Source: Brachybacterium sp.
GTDB lineage: Bacteria > Actinomycetota > Actinomycetes > Actinomycetales > Dermabacteraceae
Assembly: GCA_027322375.1 (NCBI GenBank)
Contig: DAHVRS010000180.1
Coordinates: 1 to 6,241, forward strand
Length of the DNA: 6,241 nucleotides
Reading direction: 5' to 3'
In this document: positions 4,921 to 6,241 of the stretch, piece by piece
Layout of the letters: each line of letters begins with the position of its first letter
How positions within the stretch are numbered: position 1 is the stretch's first letter
Translations under genes and position numbers: made by a program
The notes under the pieces: model-generated
Databases searched by the model: none
What the model was told of the DNA's origin: nothing
Seen by the model: only the letters and a program-made list of their open reading frames with translations

Positions 4921-4980
4921 GGCACTCGCGGCCTCGGCGGGACAGATCACTCTCGCAGGCCACGCCCCGCCTGCGGCACC

Positions 4981-4986
4981 TAGACT
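4981..4986 (+). promoter_or_regulatory. -10 element of a leaderless marR promoter
   Basis: TAGACT fits TANNNT and ends 6 bases before the marR ATG. No ribosome binding site lies between them or just upstream. This spacing puts the transcription start at or next to the A of the ATG, the arrangement of leaderless mRNAs, which are frequent in actinobacteria. I see no clear -35. Confidence 0.6.
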
Positions 4987-4992
4987 CGGCCC

Positions 4993-5529
4993 ATGCCCAC
5001 CACGCCCGAGGACCCCGCCGTGCCCCGCCACGACGAGGTCGATCGCATCGTCGCGGGCTGGCGACGCGCCCGTCCCGACCTGGACGTGACCCCGCTGGCC
5101 GTGTTCTCGCGCATCTCGCGCCTCTCGCGCTATCTCGAGGTCGCCCGCCGCTCCGCGTTCACCGACGCCGGCCTCGAGGGCTGGGAGTTCGACATGCTCT
5201 CCGCCCTTCGCCGCAGCGGCGATGACGCGCTGTCGCCGGGGGCGCTCATGCACGAGACCCTCGTGACCAGCGGCACCATGACCACGCGCATCGACAAGCT
5301 GGTCGCTCGCGGGCTCGTGAGCAAGAACCGCAGCCCGCACGACGGCCGTGCGGTGGAGGTGCGACTGCGCAGCGAGGGCGTGGCCCGCGTGGATGCGGCG
5401 ATGGAGCGCCTGCTGGAGGCGGAGCGGGAGCTGCTCGACCCGCTCCCTCCCGATGGACAGTCCGCGCTGGCGAACACGCTGCGCGCCCTGCTGCTCACCT
5501 TCGAGACGGAGACGCCGCTCGAGCGGTGA
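4993..5529 (+). CDS. MarR family winged-helix transcriptional regulator
   Basis: A 178-residue protein. After an N-terminal D-E-V-D-R-I-V-A-G-W-R-R-A-R-P-D-L-D segment (14-31), common in actinobacterial members, comes the dimer helix (about 34-60). L-E-G-W-E-F-D-M-L-S-A-L-R-R (61-74) follows. The recognition helix-turn-helix is S-P-G-A-L-M-H-E-T-L-V-T-S-G-T-M-T-T-R-I (81-100), and the wing (about 112-128) contains H-D-G-R-A-V-E-V-R-L. A C-terminal helix pair (133-172) completes the dimer interface. MarR proteins usually repress nearby efflux, resistance or stress genes and release DNA on binding small aromatic or oxidising ligands. There is no Cys in this protein, which argues against thiol-based sensing. 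The 72-base gap from tetR holds its own -10, so it is at least partly transcribed on its own. The ABC-F gene 108 bases downstream is a plausible target. Confidence 0.93.
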   Translation: MPTTPEDPAVPRHDEVDRIVAGWRRARPDLDVTPLAVFSRISRLSRYLEVARRSAFTDAGLEGWEFDMLSALRRSGDDALSPGALMHETLVTSGTMTTRIDKLVARGLVSKNRSPHDGRAVEVRLRSEGVARVDAAMERLLEAERELLDPLPPDGQSALANTLRALLLTFETETPLER

Positions 5530-5637
5530 GGGTGCGGGCGCCGCCCCTCCTGCCAGCGCTGTCCCGTGGCTGGCGCCCTCATCTGCCGGCGCCGCCCCCT
5601 CCCTTCGACGTTTCCACTCCCCCTGAGGACTTCACTG
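5530..5637 (+). promoter_or_regulatory. marR to ABC-F spacer with alternative stems
   Basis: This 108-base spacer has no gene. Two mutually exclusive pairings are visible: GGGCGCC (5536-5542) with GGCGCCC (5572-5578), and GCCAGC (5552-5557) with GCTGGC (5569-5574). GGCGCCGCCCC occurs twice, at 5537-5547 and 5588-5598. GAGGA (5625-5629) is the ABC-F ribosome binding site. There is no obvious promoter, so read-through from marR is possible. Some antibiotic-resistance ABC-F genes are controlled by leader attenuation, but I see no convincing leader peptide here. Confidence 0.35.
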
Positions 5638-6241
5638 ATGGCTCATCTGCTCGGCACGAACTCGCTCCACGTCGCACTGCCCGATCGCGTGCTGCTGGAG
5701 GAGGTGACCGTCGGCATCGACGAGGGCGACCGGATCGGTGTCGTCGGCCGCAACGGCGACGGCAAGTCGACCCTGCTGCGCCTGCTCGCCCGGCTCCAGG
5801 AGCCGGACGCGGGCCGGGTCACGGTGCGCGGCGGCGTGCGCGTGGGCGTGCTCGCCCAGCAGGATGAGGCGACTGCCGGGGCGTCGGTCCGCGACCGTGT
5901 CCTCGGGGACCGCGAGGAGTACGAGTGGGCATCGGATCCGCGGATCCGGGATGTGCTCGCGGGCCTGCTCGGCGGGATCGGTCTGGACGCGCAGCTCGAG
6001 GATCTCTCCGGCGGGCAGCTGCGCCGCGTCCACCTCGCCGAGCTGCTGGTGGGCGACTGGGACGTGCTGCTGCTGGACGAGCCGACGAACCACCTCGATG
6101 TCGAGGGGATCGCCTGGCTCGCCGAGCATCTCCGCCGGCGCTGGAATCCGAAAGACGGCGGCCTTGTAATGATCACCCACGACCGCTGGTTCCTCGACGC
6201 AGTCTGCACCCGCATGTGGGAGATACACGACGGAATCGTCG
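5638..6241 (+). CDS. ABC-F family ATPase, N-terminal domain (cut by window edge)
   Basis: The first 201 codons of a gene running out of the window. The first nucleotide-binding domain is essentially complete: Walker A G-R-N-G-D-G-K-S-T (37-45), Q-loop L-A-Q-Q-D (72-76), signature L-S-G-G-Q-L-R-R (123-130), Walker B with V-L-L-L-D-E-P-T-N-H-L-D (143-154), and H-loop I-T-H-D-R-W-F-L-D (179-187). DEPTNHLD followed by THDRWFLD is typical of ABC-F proteins: soluble tandem ATPases that bind the ribosomal E site and act in translation or antibiotic protection, with no membrane domain. The linker (P-site tRNA interaction motif) and second ATPase domain are outside, so subfamily cannot be set. The ATG at 5638 has GAGGA 8 bases upstream. 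In related genomes, as I recall, mfd often follows nearby. Confidence 0.93.
   Translation, partial: MAHLLGTNSLHVALPDRVLLEEVTVGIDEGDRIGVVGRNGDGKSTLLRLLARLQEPDAGRVTVRGGVRVGVLAQQDEATAGASVRDRVLGDREEYEWASDPRIRDVLAGLLGGIGLDAQLEDLSGGQLRRVHLAELLVGDWDVLLLDEPTNHLDVEGIAWLAEHLRRRWNPKDGGLVMITHDRWFLDAVCTRMWEIHDGIV
5933..5948. repeat. 16-bp perfect palindrome inside the ABC-F gene
   Basis: CGGATCCGCGGATCCG is a perfect palindrome made of two tandem copies of CGGATCCG. It lies in codons for S-D-P-R-I-R, in the segment before the ABC signature. No function is evident and it may be a coincidence of GC-rich codons. Confidence 0.6.

Noticed and set aside
4081..5340. 419-codon minus-strand open frame opposite tetR and marR
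   Set aside because: It overlaps two well-supported regulator genes and their promoters, and reads as His/Gly/Arg-rich antisense translation.
1..6241. CRISPR array, insertion sequence, prophage or toxin-antitoxin module
   Set aside because: I saw no regularly spaced repeats, no transposase or integrase motif, no terminal inverted repeats and no small paired genes. All genes found belong to chromosomal families.

Overview
The window is 6.2 kb of very GC-rich chromosomal DNA with almost all third codon positions G or C, GTG as well as ATG starts, and short GGAG-type ribosome binding sites. Protein character and gene order point to a high-GC Gram-positive (Actinobacteria). Brachybacterium or another Dermabacteraceae is my best guess, from general resemblance only. 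The core order rplY - prs - glmU on one strand, with a tetR gene diverging from glmU, matches the Mycobacterium tuberculosis order Rv1015c (rplY), Rv1017c (prs), Rv1018c (glmU), Rv1019 (tetR), as I recall it. This is a conserved housekeeping neighbourhood, not an obvious island.

Layout: (1) 1-178, minus strand, the N-terminal part of ribosomal protein L25/Ctc, cut by the window edge. (2) 179-618, a 440-bp divergent intergenic region with weak promoter candidates and an inverted-repeat cluster. (3) 619-1215, plus strand, a DoxX/DoxD-like four-helix membrane protein, which sits against the strand of its neighbours. (4) 1256-1293, a strong hairpin with a TTCG loop between the convergent doxX-like gene and prs. 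(5) 2334-1351 and 3839-2331, minus strand, prs and glmU, overlapping by four bases (ATGA). (6) 3971-3900, minus strand, tRNA-Gln(TTG), 60 bases before glmU. (7) 3972-4272, a 300-bp divergent region with four separate hairpins and a tandem direct repeat. (8) Plus strand: a tetR gene (4273-4920), a marR gene (4993-5529) with a leaderless-type promoter, and the first ATPase domain of an ABC-F protein (5638 to the window end).

How the genes fit together: PRPP synthase (nucleotides, His, Trp, NAD) and GlmU (UDP-GlcNAc for peptidoglycan) are essential supply enzymes and form a translationally coupled pair, probably read through from the tRNA-Gln promoter. The plus-strand block holds two transcription regulators followed by an ABC-F protein. 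ABC-F proteins are ribosome-associated ATPases that act in translation or antibiotic protection. Their co-regulation here is inferred from order alone.

I found no mobile element, CRISPR array, toxin-antitoxin pair or clearly new system. The points most worth checking are regulatory: the 23-bp tandem repeat before tetR, the hairpin series before tRNA-Gln, the inverted-repeat cluster before the doxX-like gene, and leaderless marR.
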